Source: Caenorhabditis elegans (Eukaryota; Nematoda; Chromadorea; Rhabditida; Rhabditidae). From it: a DNA stretch of 64,000 nucleotides. The stretch lies in NCBI RefSeq assembly GCF_000002985.6, contig NC_003284.9, positions 1,488,001-1,552,000 of the forward strand, given 5' to 3'. The position numbers were made by a program, and so were the translations under genes. Within the stretch, counting starts at the first letter, position 1. Every line of letters begins with the position of its first letter. The notes under the pieces were generated by a model. The model saw only the letters and a list, made by a program, of their open reading frames with translations. It was not told where the DNA came from and searched no databases. This document shows, piece by piece, positions 23,068 to 36,390 of this stretch.

Positions 23068-26000
23068 TCAGACTTTTCCGAACCAGGTGACTTTGAGATA
23101 TGAGCTGGGCACGAAACCATCCGCCGAGTTGTTTTCTCTGCAAAAATTAAGTATAAAAATTTGATAGTTTGGGAAATTGACCATTTTGTGGGTCCCTGTT
23201 TCAAATTGGCCCAAGAACCACGCCCACATAATGGCCGTAACCATCTCCTAAACAAAAAAAACTCACTTTCTCACACGGGTCCATCCATCGCCTTCGTCCT
23301 TCTCAATCAGCCACAGCTTCTCGTTCGCCTCCATGCGAATCGTTCCATCTTGAGCTCCGTCAAATGCGAATTGAGCAATTGCTTCACCGAGCACCGGGTT
23401 AGGATTGGAGCATTCTTCGTAGAGCTGAAAAAATCGGAGAAAATTAAGTGTATTTGTCAAAAATTTGCATTGAAAAGCTGGAACATTCACCTTTTTAAAC
23501 ACTACAGTAGTCCTACAGAAAGGGCTAACAGTACTCCTACAGTACTCCTACAGTAATCCAACAGTACCTCTACAGTACTTCTACAGTACTACAATAGTGC
23601 CCCTACAGTAGTCCTACCCACAATACACCGACACTGACCACGTCCTCTTCAAAAGCTTGAAGCTCACTTTTCTAGTTACAGTAACCCTACAGTACTCCTA
23701 CAATATCTCTACAGTGCACGTAAATTACCAGTGCAGTATGTCCACAATACTCACCTTTTTAAACACTACAGTTATCCTACAGAATGCTTACAGTACCCCT
23801 ACAGTACCCCTTCAGTACTACAATACTACTCTAGTACGCTTAAAGTAATCCAACATTACCCCCACAATACCCCGACAATGACCACACTCTAATTTCAAGT
23901 TCACTTCTCTAGTTACAGTAACCCTACAGTACTTCTACAATGATACTGTAACCTCACAGTACTCCTACAACAGTACATGTAAGTATACAAAATTTCCACG
24001 ATACGGTAACTTTGTGTCAGACTAAAAATTTAATGCACCATGACAAAATTTGAAAAAAAAACTATTTGCAAATCAAAGTTTGACCTCTGACCTCAAAACG
24101 TCGATGCACCATGAGCCTATTACACTTCCCAGCCTGATCTATCAAACCTCCCAAACATACCTCATCACGTCCATGTCCATTCCCGTTTATTGTCGGATCC
24201 GTGTCACTACCGCCATTACTTCCGGAGAAACTTTCCCGACGACCTCCGCCCACCCCTCCATTAGTCCTGTGCGCATCATTGATCGTGTTCACTCTCGACG
24301 TAACGCCCGACGACGCCGACGAAACCGACCGAATCGATGGCGGCGTGTCACTCCCGCCAACGCTCGTCGCAGACAATCCACCAGCTCCCAACTGAGCATT
24401 CACATCGTCCAGCAGAATCTTAAACTTTTGAATTTGATTGCTCAACGCGTCAATCTCATGTCCATATTGTGCCAGCTGAGCGTCACAGTCGCTCGGATTG
24501 CCGAGCTTCGGGTTTTCCCGGTAGGCAGCCTGCATCTTGCTGACACCCTCGCGACTCTGTGTCGCCCGATCCTTCTCCTTCTCCAAGTCGCTAATCTTTC
24601 CGGCAATCTTCCGAGCACGCTGCTGTGGTGGTAGGGTGCCATAGTCTCCGCTATCGGTCTTCTTATCCGCGGTGCCTCCGCCAAAGAACTTTTGGTGCAT
24701 CGACTGTTTTCTGGCGACTCCTTTGCCATTTTTCGACATCAGGGTGCCTCCCTTCTTCATTGTAGCGTCCATGCCATCTGAAAATTTGAAACGTATAGGT
24801 TTTTGGAAATAGGTTCGCACAATCTATCTAAAATGTTCTGCTTTACTTTTTTCGCATACCTTGTTTGAGCTCCAAAAACAAATTTTTTCAATTTTTAATT
24901 TTTAATTAAAAAAGACACAGTCTTCTAGGAACAGAAAATCATTCCGAGATTCCAAAAAAAAAGAAAAAATAGTCACAAATTTTTCAGTTCGACTGAGCGC
25001 AGTTGAGCGCTATTGCGTATCACATTTTTTTGATAAGCTTAACCTAAGATAAGCTTAACCTATAAGATTTGAATGTACTTTAGTCAACAAAATTAATTAT
25101 TTTATTTTATTTTTTCACGTTGAAGGCTACTTTTTCCCCAGAAATTTTCCACTCAATGCTTACCCATGGATCCAGCTGGTCCCGACGCGCCACCTCCCAT
25201 AAACGAAGACCGATCCTGTGGATGTCCCAGATCTTCAAAGACGAACGGCTGAGGCACAGGATGTCCCGACTTCATATTCTCCACCACCAGGTTCGCATCA
25301 CGCGATGGATCGATTAGGCCAATGTCACGTCGCATGTCGTTGTGGCAGCTTGCTGAAAAATTATTTTGAACGGTAAGACTGTTCGAAAGAAAAGCGGACG
25401 GGATAGCTCAGTCGGTAGTGGTGGCCGCTAGCAAGCTGGGGGTCACAAGTTCAAGCCGGGCCACCCCCACGGACCACCCAGTCTCTATTGGAAAGTGAAG
25501 TAATTTATGACTGGCCACCCAGCTAGGACGTGGCTTAAATTATAGCCCAGTGGGATCCTTCCCCTGTGCCGGGATTCCCTGATCCGCAGTGCATAGCGCT
25601 TGAAGAACGGATCGTCCTTCAAAAATAGTGACCGTACTAGAAACGGAAACAATTTTGTAACTTGTAAGCCCGACAATTTCTGGTTCCCATAAAACCACCT
25701 TTTTACTCACCAATAATCTGATTAACACAAGACTCGGCCTCAACACACTTGCTCAAAATCTCCACCGTATCCAGGATCCGATTTGTGTGCAGCTTCTTAT
25801 AATTATCCAAGAGTTGTGGGAGTTTCCGGTCATAGTGTGCCGATTGTTCCTCGTTCGCTTTTGTAGTCATTACTGCATAAGTCTGCTTGGACTCTTCCAG
25901 CATTCCACACTTTTGTTGGTAGTTGTTCTTGGTTTTTTCCAGTTCTAAACGTGAGATGTCCATGTTCTTCTCGGCTTTTGCATATTTCAGCATGGCGGCT

Positions 26001-29000
26001 TCGGTTTCTTTGTAGCATTTTCTGGAAAAAACAAGATTTTTTTTCGGTGATTACTTCGTGGACTATTTGATAACTGGCTAACGCTGAACCCCAACGCTTT
26101 GAAAGTTTCTATGCACCATGATCAAAAATTATATGATTAGTGAGCACTGTTATGTTTAGGCCAAAAGTCGGCGGAACGTATATTTCTTATAATTATACAT
26201 TTTCCATAAATAGATTTTGGTCTAATTTTTTGAATTTCTGTCCTTGTTCAAACTATTATTTTACGAGGTTGTGCGTGAATTTTCAACGAAAAACAGTCTA
26301 GAGCGGGGGCTTACAGGAGCTCAAAATTATGTTTCAGTGTCTTAAAAGATGATAATTTAAACTTAAATTTAAGTATATATGTGACTTTTAAAAACTGCTA
26401 CTTAGTGGTTTTAAATCAATTATTTTGTATTTATGAAAATCTCAATATTTTTGATATAGGTTTTTTTTCCAACTCAAAGTACGCTTTTACCTATAAAAGG
26501 GTCCGTTTTCAAATAAGAAAAAATATATTTAAAACTTAATAATTGATTTTTCTCGATGAGGATTTCACAATATTTGAATTTTTCCGACTTTTAGAGCTCA
26601 TTTTCCAAGTACAAAACACCTACACATATTCCTTATGCGATTTCGCCATTTCATCGATAACCATCCGTAACTGCTTTCCCAAATTACTGTTATCCGACTC
26701 TAGCTGCTTCTTCGCCACCCGGTACTCGGCAATCTTTTGCGTTGTGAACGGGATGACTGCGCTTTTCAGATTTTCGGCAATCAGCTCGTGTTGTGTGGCA
26801 ACTGGGACGATTCCGGCAATGACGTCATGAAATCCTTTGACGTATGACACCGAATTCCACAGCTCGCTTTCACTCTTCATTTTCATCGCCGTCTTCTTGG
26901 ACAGGGCTCTGTAAAAAATGTTTGGGGTTTGGTTGAAATGCATATTGTTCACAATTTACTAGATTTTTACTGAAAAACTAGGTTTTTACTGAAACATTCA
27001 AATTTATTTTATTAGCCGGAATAGTTCAATTTCGGCAATCCTAGAAAAATAACAGTGATATTTTTTTAATCTGGAAAATTTTCCAACAAAATGGAAACTA
27101 CCAGAATGTTCGAGAAACTTTTGGTAGTTTCCAGCCATTATTGCGAGGCGATCAAACTTTTGAGAAACTTCGGAAAAACTTTCGCAAAATTTTGAAGATC
27201 TGGAAAATGTTTGAAAATTTCTAGTAACTTTCTGAAAAATTTCCAGAAACTATTGCGAAGTAATATAAATTTTTGTAAAATTCCCAAAACTTCTAGAACC
27301 ATTTGGAAAGTTAAGGATAGACTTGTTAGGTTTTGAAAGCTTCCAAAAACATTCGGAGATAAAAAATTTTGTATTCCGAAAATTCCGGCAAATGAGTTGC
27401 CGTTAAAGCTTCTAAGGTGTGTTTTTTCCGGTAAACTCTGCCAATATAGCTGTTGAGTAGTCAGTAAAAACCTAGAAGTTTGGCAACGTTGCCAACTTTT
27501 TTTCAGGATTCCTAGGTAGGTACATTCCTGTACGTTCGATTCGAAAAATGTGGAAATGCCAAAAATTTATTTAGCTGGTAAAGCATTTCTCTGTAGCCTT
27601 TTTTCAATTTTTTTTTCAAATCTTTCCAAAATTTGAAACTCTCAGCAAGTATATCTAAACTATAGCTTCCCTAAAGTTTTTCTATGGAAATTTAGTAGTT
27701 TTGGACCCTTTGATGTACAAATTGCAAAATCACTCACTTCAACTTAGAACTGTACTCCAACTCGATGCTGGCTCGTTCTTTTGAGTAAGCCATTATCCGC
27801 TCCAGCAGGTCGATACCTTTTCCAGTGTATTCATTGAGAGTACCTTGTTGGTCCTGAAAATTAGTCCAGATTAGTGATTTTTCATTTACTGGGAGCAGGT
27901 CCTAAAATGCCCCAAAAGGTATAGTTTTTTTTCTTTTCCCTCAATCAAAATTCCTCAGTTTTTGGGAATAAATCTCCTGTAAATCATACTTTTCACGTTG
28001 CCAGAGCACTCTGAAATTCCCCCGAAATATCGATTTTTAACTTTTTCGTACCTTTTACTCGTCCGACATCAAAGTCCTTACTACAAGTGCATCCCGCGCC
28101 AATTACCTTCAATTCGATACTTCACTCGCCCTTATTCAACGCAAAACACTTGACTTCTCACCCCCGATTCTATTCAAATACCACGCGTGGGTGAGCACAC
28201 GCTTCGCTGTTCACTATATATGTATATAGTTTTTTATAGCAAAAATACATACTTTTTATATAAAATTCCGTACGAACACAACAATAGTGCTGTTCGAACG
28301 AAAATACAAACAGGAAAATGGGGGCAGTGTTTGCTTTTGGCATTTGAATTTCGCAAGAAGAACGCGGAGCAAGCAATTGATTGTGCGCCGAGAAACAAAA
28401 CAGGCAAACGATGGACTGTTGCAAACTTTAAAGGTTGGGCTCTTTGAGCAAGTGGGCGTTTTCAGCCCTGCTTTTGGACTAAAAACTTGTCAAAGACCCT
28501 GAAAATGTAGGATGTATTTAATATAACCAAGACGTAGCTCCTACTGGAGTACTGCTCATTGAGCAAACAGGTCCAAGACTGAAAAATTGCTTTTTTAAAA
28601 AAAAAAACTGGTAATATATAAATACCGGCAAAATATAGGACTAAATTTTGCACGTAACATCTAAATTATAGTATACTACGGTATTTCTTGGGGAAACAAA
28701 TGCATAGTACCCAGGGGGTCCCGCTACTCTTGCGACTTTTAGTGTTATCAGCAGCGGCCGACAATTTTCGGGTTCCGCGACGCACTACACAGAAGGCACA
28801 GCAGGCGCTCTGGCTTCTGCACGGAAGCCCTAACTATGGGTTTTTCGAAATGGAACCGAGTTTCGAGACTCCAGAATGTTCTAAACTTCTTCTGCTCTTT
28901 TACGACTTTCAGTGATATTTTGAAAGTAGCTAGAATATGTCTAGACTTGAAAACCTCTGGTCTGATTTACGCATACTTAAATGCATACCTTTGTCCCATA

Positions 29001-32000
29001 AATTCGACTAGCCGTATCTTCCTGATACCCGTGGTTGTGGTTGTGGTGGTTGTTGTGATGATGATGATCGTTATTGTTATTCGTGGCAAACGCCGAGTGA
29101 AACAAGTCGACCATCGATGCACGCGACAGACGGACTGTGTCACGTCCGGAACGGAACATGTCTGTCAGACGATGATGGTTGATGAGGTTATCAAAGAAAG
29201 CGGACGGGTAGAATGAGATGGAAGGACGGTATACATATTAGGTATAAAAAAATGTATAGATTCTAGTAGAACTAGTAGATCAAAAATGAATTTTTTGTAG
29301 TTGAAAAAAAGGTTAGATTTCACAAAAAAAAGGACTGAAACATGAGCCTACAAAGTGGAAGGTCCAAAACTAAAGAGGAACAATTAGAGGTTTACATTTG
29401 AAATTTTCTAGATTTCTAGTTAGACTAGACGGCTAGACTAGAGCTAGACTGCCAGAGAGGTTCTCAAGCCACAATCCATATGTAAAAAGAGAAATTTGAC
29501 CTATGACTTTCCAAGCCCTATATCCAATATCCAATATCCCAATCGGATTGAATTGTCAAGCATGATGTGTCGTCGTTTTCCCGAGGAACCCCAGGTCAGC
29601 CGAAAGAGAGATATAGATGGAGAAAGGAACAAAAAGTGCGGGAGAGTTGTGCCGCGCCGCACCGCACCGCTGTCGCACAATAATATTTCTCCAGTGGAGA
29701 GAGGCAGAGATCAGAACGGTGCGGAGAGGAAAGAGGACGTGGAATGGATTAAAAACTCATAATAAATGAGTGGTTGTTCGGGAGGAGAGCGGCGCGGAAT
29801 CGGAGCGAGAGAGGGTGGAGGCGCATACGTTCCATTTGACGGTACCCTGTTACTTTTAACAGCTGGGAGCACAGGGCACCGTGGAGCAGCTGTAAGTAGG
29901 CACTGACGCTTCTAGAGAATTTTGAATTGGTTTTGAGTTTTGTTTAGTTTTACAATCAAGCTTTTGCGAGGCAAGACAAACTGTTCAAAAATACCAGGAA
30001 AATAAAATGTACTTTTTTTGGTTCTGAATTTTTAACTATACATAAGCTGCCTTTAAATTTTTAAAGAAATTCACTTTTTTGTACAGAGTTCTAAATCCAA
30101 AGTTGGGAAACTTTTAGTTTAAAACTGAAAATTGAGGAATTGCGTCAATTTGTGGAGCCTAACTATGTAAATCAAGGTACTTGGAAAAAGCTAGAATTGG
30201 AGCAAGAATTTTCAAATGTTTGTCCATTCTACGAGGTTGAGCTCATTAGGTACCTAGATTGACGACTTTCAAAATTTCAAAGAAAATTAACTAGAAAAAC
30301 TGTCTCCATAATTAATTCAAAAGCAAATATGTATATTGTTTCCGATTCTCTAAGAAACCAGATGTACATACAAAACCAGCACACTTTCAAAAAGTTTGAG
30401 CAACTTAAATTAAGAGCTCATATAGTCTAATTTCCATGTAAATCAGACTTAAAGTGCCCCAAGCAAAAACTCAAACTTTGCAGAAAAAAGGTGCGGTGAG
30501 TGTCCAAGGCGCGGCGTCCTAGAAACTATCGCCAGGACGGAAGGGCGCAATCCGAATGCAATGTGATCTACATATACAATGAATTGTCGACCCCAACACC
30601 GATTGACGACGCGACTAGAAGAAGAAGAAGAAGTTAGAAGGGGGAGGAGGAAGGGAAAATGAGGGGAGATGAAGAAAAATGGTTGTAGAATTGAAATGGA
30701 TTGACAGTAAGGCTGAAGAAGTAGGGGGGAATGGGGAACGGAAGCAGAATGACATTTTCGTTTTGAAATGTTCTCGGTAACTTTTCGACTATTACAGAAA
30801 TTTTTCTCAGAAAACTTGAACATGGTGCATCAGGTAAAAAAATCGATATTTTTTGAAGGAGCAGCAATAATTTTGTCTAGAAAAATAAATCCGAACATGG
30901 TGCATCGACTGGAAAAGTCCGATAAGTTTGGCGGTAAAACCTGAAAAATATGTGAGAGCCAAAGAAATTTTTTGAACATGGTGCATCGGACAAAATTTGT
31001 CATAGGAAATGACGTTCTTTTTGGCATTTTATCATATTTTTTCAAACAGAGAAAAAATTTCACTTTACTAGCACAAATTTTGAATGAATAATATACTGAT
31101 AACCCTTAATATGTATGTAAAAGTGACAAGTTTCAACCGTAAACTTAAAAATTGCTAGTGTAGTTTTCAGTCGATGCACCATGTTATAAAATTACATCCA
31201 AGGTTACAGGGACCCCACAAAAAATTTTCTTTTTAAAAAACCTTCTAATCTTATTGATAATTCCCTGCTAAACACAAATACAATCACAGAAAGTACGATT
31301 TTGGTGCCGAAAAAGGGAGAAAAAGAGAGTGAAGCTGTGTTTATTTGCGCTTTCCGCCCTTCCCCAACTACCGCTTTTGCCTATTAAATTGGCGAGAAGT
31401 GAACGATAAGGAAAGAGCGGAGAACCGACGATCAGAAAGTTTGTGCAATTTTATTAATAAAACTGTTCGGAACCATTATTATATTAAAACCAGGGCTCCC
31501 ATGTAGGCGCCGCGATCCGACATTTTTTGGGTTTCGCGCATTGCTATTAAGATTTCGGATCCCGGCGTGAGGGCGGCGTTTGCGGCACCCACATGGGAGC
31601 CCTAATTGAAAATTTAAAGAGTAAATCGATAGAAAATCCAATTTTCAGAATTCATTTCTCAAGTTACATGCTCTCAAATTTTGAGCACTAGAAATTGAAG
31701 ACAGTCTGCACTCTCCCCTCGTCCCACACTCTCTCGGCTTTAAGTTCTATAAGCTTGTATCTCTGCGGTAGATTACTGTTATAAACGACAAAAAACTGGC
31801 TGAAGTATTGGGAAAATTTGAAAGAAAAAAAATTTTGCTGTTTTTCTGAATCAAATTCAAGCACAAACTGATATGTTCAAAAAGATGTGTCATACTGGCA
31901 TTTCTGAAATGTTCACAATTTTTCTGTAAACTGATAAGAAACTTTGGCGAAAAAAAAATCGGATTTTGTAGTTTTTAAGAGAAGTTTTTGAGAGAGAGTA

Positions 32001-33394
32001 GAAAATTAATTTTTTTGAAATCAATTTTTAAAAATACAACGTCTTAAAAAAGTAGGCATAATCAGTGTGAACGGACCAATTTAATAAAAAAAAATGTTTT
32101 TAAAATATATTATAGAAATTTCCACTCCATTTTTGAATTTTAAAATTAGAGCGCATTTACCAAAACATACTAACGTGCGCCCAGCAAACCCACTAGGTAA
32201 CCCTGTTTTTTAATTCTGCGTCTCTCTCTCTCTCTCTCTCTCTCTCTTTCACTCTCTCTATACACCTCCCGCCACTCCTTATTAGTATCCACCTCTACAT
32301 TAGCAACAAATGACTAATTCAAGTGTGTTCGGAGGGTGGGTGAGCCGCTTCCGCCGTTACTTTGTGATCGCCCGCCACCCCCCGATCTTGCTTACAACTA
32401 CTAAATTATGTATGCGGGAGACGAGAAGGTATATGTGATATGCGAAAATGTATGTAGGAACGAGTAGAAATGTTTGGTGGGGGGGAGGGGGGGGATCATT
32501 AGATTTTATTAAAAATTTGAGAAAAATCCAAGGATTTTCCACATCGAAACTATAAAATTGCACTAGAAGTTGGCAAACGCCAAATTTCAAATTCATCCGA
32601 ACTTTAGAAATTTCGGAATTTTACCGAATTTCAAAAAGTATCGGGACCGCCCATCTGTGATCATGCCAGTATCAGTACCCCAATATCGATACAAATGATA
32701 TTATGGTCCGACATCTAACGGGTTTCGCGCCCCACCCAGGCAATTGCAAATAAAATATAGTGCGGCGCAAAACCCTGCGGACGTCTTGCCATGATATCAA
32801 TTGAAATCCCTATTTTTGCATATTCCCAGAAAATAATCCTTAAAGTGGTTGGGCCCGGAATTTCGTCAAATTTTGGAGTTTTGAAACTGCGGCGGTCTCG
32901 AAAAATTCTAGGTTCTGGAAATTCGTGGCGTGGGTGCTTTAGAGCTGTAACAGAATTTGGAAAAATTTTATATTTCCAATTTTTTCCAAATTAGGCATAA
33001 TCCTGGTATCTTGGAACTTTGACATATTTTTTAAAAGTTCAGCAATTTGAAGCAGCGCCCAATTTTGAAAATCTGAAGTTTCGTGCCATTTTTCTCATTT
33101 TGGTGGAAACCTTCTAACCTTTTCACAGTGTGAAGTGCATAACATTACAATTTTAGGCACATATGTACATACTTTTAATCAGTAGATTTTTTGAAATGTT
33201 GAACTAGGAAAAAAGGAGGATTCACGGTTTAGAATCGTAAAAAATTCAGCTCAACATTTGGTGATTTTGGCCATTTTTTTAGACCCGCGGTTTTTTCATT
33301 TTAGTAGCCTGTTTTCTTATTTTAAATTTTAGTTTTTACCAAGGATTCAATAAAAACTTACCCATAGCTGGTCCCAACTGCAACTGTCGTTCAT
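23068..33394 (-). CDS. toca-1: TOCA-1/CIP4 family F-BAR, HR1 and SH3 protein, 592 aa
   Basis: Eight in-phase exons: 33362-33394, 27738-27853, 26624-26908, 25711-26021, 25164-25352, 24161-24777, 23267-23424 and 23068-23137. Residues 1-290 are an F-BAR domain, starting with the conserved WDQ segment and GIDLLERIMAYSKERASIEL, ALSKKTAMK and a long coiled coil ending SCHNDMRRDIG. A Cdc42-binding HR1 coiled coil follows (RARKIAGKISDLEKEKDRAT to IQKFKILLDDVN). A Ser/Gly/Asn-rich linker precedes a C-terminal SH3 (AQFAFDG, GDGWTRVRKE, GFVPSSYLKV). Family role: bends membrane and links active Cdc42 to WASP/WAVE-driven actin assembly in endocytosis and morphogenesis. Length matches the human homologue FNBP1L (about 600 aa). 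The first intron is 5.5 kb and holds a likely alternative first exon. Start choice: ATG directly precedes the WDQ motif. Confidence 0.95.
23510..24000. repeat. Minisatellite, CTACAGTA(C/N)-type, in a toca-1 intron
   Basis: Irregular repeats of CCTACAGTACT and TACAGTA occur in two blocks (23505-23620 and 23680-23990). A longer stretch, CACCTTTTTAAACACTACAG, is duplicated at about 23490 and 23753. It lies between the HR1 and SH3 exons, and no splice sites are disturbed. Confidence 0.8.
25394..25640 (+). mobile_element. tRNA-derived SINE-like element, antisense in a toca-1 intron
   Basis: The head GGGATAGCTCAGTCGGTAGT is a textbook tRNA A box. About 30 nt later GTCACAAGTTCAAGCCGGGC is B-box-like. 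A non-tRNA body continues to about 25640 (CAGTCTCTATTGGAAAGTGA, GGGATTCCCTGATCCGCAGT). A tRNA head plus unrelated body is SINE architecture. No poly-A tail or target duplication is certain. The whole intron is only 358 bp, so the element fills most of it. Confidence 0.55.
28705..28837. mobile_element. Palindromic MITE, GGGCTTCCA family, partial copy
   Basis: It contains the family core GGCCGACAATTTTCGGGTTC then CGCGACGCACTACACAGAAG and ends in GGAAGCCCTAAC. The left part is truncated. A shorter relative with ends AGGGCTCCCATGTAGGCG and CACATGGGAGCCCT is at 31490-31605. Both lie in the first intron of toca-1. Confidence 0.6.
28989..29159 (-). CDS. toca-1: Probable alternative first coding exon of toca-1 (His/Asn-rich, 57 aa)
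   Basis: The 57 codons start MFRSGRDTVRLSRASMVDLF, contain an Asn/His tract (NNNNDHHHHNNHHNHNHG), and end at an AAG/GTATGC donor. The phase is 0, exactly what the next toca-1 exon at 27853 requires. Splicing would give a 638-aa isoform with this N-terminus ahead of the F-BAR domain in place of MNDSCSWDQLW. The frame is also open upstream of the ATG for about 26 codons, with no earlier ATG. GAGA- and GC-rich DNA 400-700 bp upstream (29570-29850) could be its promoter. Supported by splice phase and codon continuity only; the His/Asn tract could be a simple-repeat artefact. Confidence 0.5.
29570..29850 (-). promoter_or_regulatory. Candidate internal promoter of toca-1
   Basis: A GC-rich patch in an AT-rich intron with many GAGAG/GGAGAG words and CGCACCGCACCGC. 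It lies upstream of the alternative exon on the minus strand. Inference from composition and position only. Confidence 0.3.
32222..32250. repeat. (TC)n tract after a CTGCGTCTCT motif
   Basis: About 13 TC units follow CTGCGTCTCT (32216-32225). The 10-mer is a widespread nematode promoter-associated word. It recurs at 41217, 41299 and, with one change, 36763. Confidence 0.8.
32698..32797. mobile_element. Short palindrome, TATGGTCCGACATCT family
   Basis: The left end is TATGGTCCGACATCTAACGG then GTTTCGCGCC. The right end is GGCGCAAAACCCTGCGGACG then TCTTGCCATGATA, an imperfect complement. Related palindromes are at 6664-6776 and 50157-50276. Confidence 0.6.
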
Positions 33395-34300
33395 TGTTCG
33401 CCGCTTCTTCAAAAGGTTGTTACCATCCAATCCAATCTCGATTCCTTCTTTTTATGAACACTAATTGGAACTTTTTCGAGTTGAAGTCTGAAAAAAAACT
33501 CAAAACGTTAACAGCAATGAGCAGCACAAAAAAGATCCGAACAAACGAGAAGGAGAAAAAAATTGAAAACTTTAGTTCGTAAATAGGAACAAAAACAGTA
33601 ATCTAAGCTGTTGACGGTTGGGCGTGTCGTGGAGCAAAAATGGAGAGCAATTTGTGGTTGGTGCTCATGGCACCGGGAGGCGGAAGGAAGCATAGGTATA
33701 ATTGTGGGGGCTCAGGAGGGGGGGGTAAATTTTTTGTGGAAGAGCAGAGTATTTGGAGTGCTATGGGAGGTTGAAAAAAGGTGGAGAAAATTATTGCAAA
33801 ATTGAGAAATTAATAGAAAAAATCAAGCTTAATCAAAAAAAAAACATTTCGCTAAAACGTGCTAGATTATTCGAAAAATCGGAAAAAGTTTAATAGCCGA
33901 AAATGGCCTAAAACCTCCAATTTTCAAACTTTTCCATATGGTATAGTTCACGGTTACCAGGTACCAGAAATTTTCAGCTACCGAATTTACAAAAATAGCA
34001 TCAGCAAATAGTGAAAAAATTAAGAAAATCAGCAAACAATTTTTCACTTATTTCCGTTGAAACAGGCTAGACCCCAAAGAAACATTCCAATCCCAAATTT
34101 ATCCGAGAACAGCAACACAGAAAAAAACAAGATAGGCGGTCACGAGAAGTGGGGTCCGCGGTCAGCTCGAGCACCCAGCTCGAGCTGCAGCAGCTCGGAC
34201 CTCGAAAAGTAGCTCCCAAGAGAAGAAGAAAAAGAAGAGACGCTATTTCTCGCCCAATAGCATATGTATACACATGTGTGCGTCTGCGTATCTTGCTATC
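33395..34300 (-). promoter_or_regulatory. Upstream (promoter) region of the main toca-1 start
   Basis: 33600-33760 is G-rich on plus (TGGGCGTGTCGTGGAGC, GGGAGGCGGAAGG). 34130-34215 contains GC-rich self-complementary words (AGCTCGAGCACCCAGCTCGA then GCTGCAGCAGCTC). Both are unusual for the local AT-rich background and lie upstream of the 33394 ATG. Confidence 0.35.
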
Positions 34301-36264
34301 TAGGATAGACCTCGGGGTCCCGGGGTTTTCGGAGATATTGATGAGCGAAAAATGAAGAGTTTACAACAATACGCACGGCGCGAGATACCTAGTCTAATCA
34401 ATTTTTTTCGAATTACGTTGAGGGAAATCTCGTAATTTTGAGTCTGAAGCTAAGCCTGAAATTAGGCCCGAGCTTGCCTAAAAGCTAAAGGGTAACCTAA
34501 AAGCTTAGTCTGTACCGAGGGACTCAGTTTTTGAAGAAGGGCATTAAGCTAAGAGCGCAGCCTAAAGGCTTAGACTTCAGGTGCCCAGCCATTACTTTGG
34601 GCTTCTTTGGGGCTTGGCGTTCGTGGGCTCAGAATTATCCTTCAACTACGGGGCTTAACCTTCTTGGTCTCAAACTTTGAAGGATGATAAGCCTGACCTC
34701 AAGGATTTTAAAATAAGCCTAACCTCAAGGAGCGGAAAAAATGGAGATGCGGCTTTCAAGGGCTCAACCGCCTAAATGCCTAAATAAAGAAAGTAAAAGT
34801 TAGCCTAAATGGCTTAGTTTTTGAAGGCTCAACTTTCTGGGTCTCCACTTTTTGGCCCTGACATATATTTTAGCCTTAACTTCACCATCTGCCTTGGCCC
34901 GAAAAAAAAAAAAAAAAACCTAAAGCTGACTAAAATATATATATATATACTGGTTTCAAAGGACTTCCAAAAAAGCCCTACAATCACTCTCAGAAAAAAC
35001 TACCCAAAAAATGCTATGCTTGTCGTACCCGACGTTTCTCAAGGTAATATGCAAAACAGGCCTCCTTTTGTCCCCCCTCCTGCCTCGCCAATCTTTCCAT
35101 GGCCAAACGCAAAAGTTCAAGTGACCCGCCAAATCGACGACAACACATAGGTAGTCGTGTCTCGGAAGGTTGAGTAGAAAAAAAAGAAGAATGGGGAAAA
35201 GGAGGCGAAGAAAATGTATTCGGAAGTTAGTAATGAAAGGTAGTACACCTAAGACAAGGTGACATTGGGACTGAGAATCGGTGACAAGGGGGTAAAATTC
35301 GAAAAATTCGGAGTTGTTCTAGTCTAACTAGAAAGTTGGAAAGTTGCAGCTTTGGTCAATGCAAACAAAATGTTGGTCAGTGCAAATCGAAATTCAAAAA
35401 TTTCGAAAAAGATCTCCTAATCCTTCCCGCATGTCAATGACATTTGGGCTCTCAGGAGCAGGTGTTCCGGCAAATTGTGCATTGCAAATTGACCAAACCG
35501 CATTTCAAATTCAATTTCCCATTGCAGAGAAACAAAGAAAGGTGTCAAGAGATTAGGGCAGTGATGTGAAAGGCTTAACTGAAATGAATCAGGGAAATGT
35601 TGATAAATGAGGTAATTGGAAATGGAAACATGGAGCTTGGAATTACAAATAAATTATACACTTGTGATTTTGAGGCAAATTTTAAAATATAAAGCAAAAA
35701 AAAAAACAGAAAAATCGGTCGTTCTATTTTTTGAAAGGAAAGTAATTCCAGAAAAGCGTCTGGAACTCGATAGCATTTACCAACACCCAACTAGCTTCTC
35801 ATTGGTTTTGCCACAACCGCAAGACTACTTCATCCGAAGCAAATGGCATATATTGCGCAATGAATCAAAATCCACACAAAAAAGTGACAGAAGCTACCGT
35901 CAAAAGTAAGAGGGGTGCGATAATTATACCCCACGCCGGCTTTCACCTCCATACTCATTACAACGGTGCCCCCCAAAGCACTGTATACACACGTTTTCCA
36001 TGTGTTTGATGACTAATGATATTACTGTTTTTTTTTCTGAAATTATATTATTGCTATACACGTGTTGCTGCGTTTAATTGCACAGGTGTATTACAAATTG
36101 AAGAGAAGGCTAGGAGGGTAGATGGAGGTAGTTTTAGTGAGTGAATATGATAAGAGCCACATAGAGTATAGAGTGGGTGATAAAAACTAAAAACAATAAA
36201 TATTTCCTGTAGACTTCCTTAGAGAATTTTAAATCGGCCAAAGTGGGGGTTGCTATAGATTAAA

Positions 36265-36390
36265 AAAAATTTGTTTCGCACTGAACAAAAAATTTGTTTC
36301 GCACTGACCAAAAAATTTGTTTCGCACTGACAAAAAATTTGTTTCGCACTGACCAAAAAATTTGTTTCGCACTGACCAAAAAATTTGAAA
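36265..36390. repeat. Tandem array of a 22-23-bp unit, about 5 copies
   Basis: The unit is AAAAAATTTGTTTCGCACTG followed by ACC. The ORFs on minus (CETNFLVSAKQIF repeats) are a by-product of the period. It shares the core GCACTGACCAAAA with the array at 56685-56812. Confidence 0.9.

Noticed and set aside
28170..28502. Overlapping plus and minus ORFs of 71-86 codons within toca-1 intron 1
   Set aside because: No splice-compatible neighbours and no similarity to any family; likely chance ORFs in a balanced-composition stretch.
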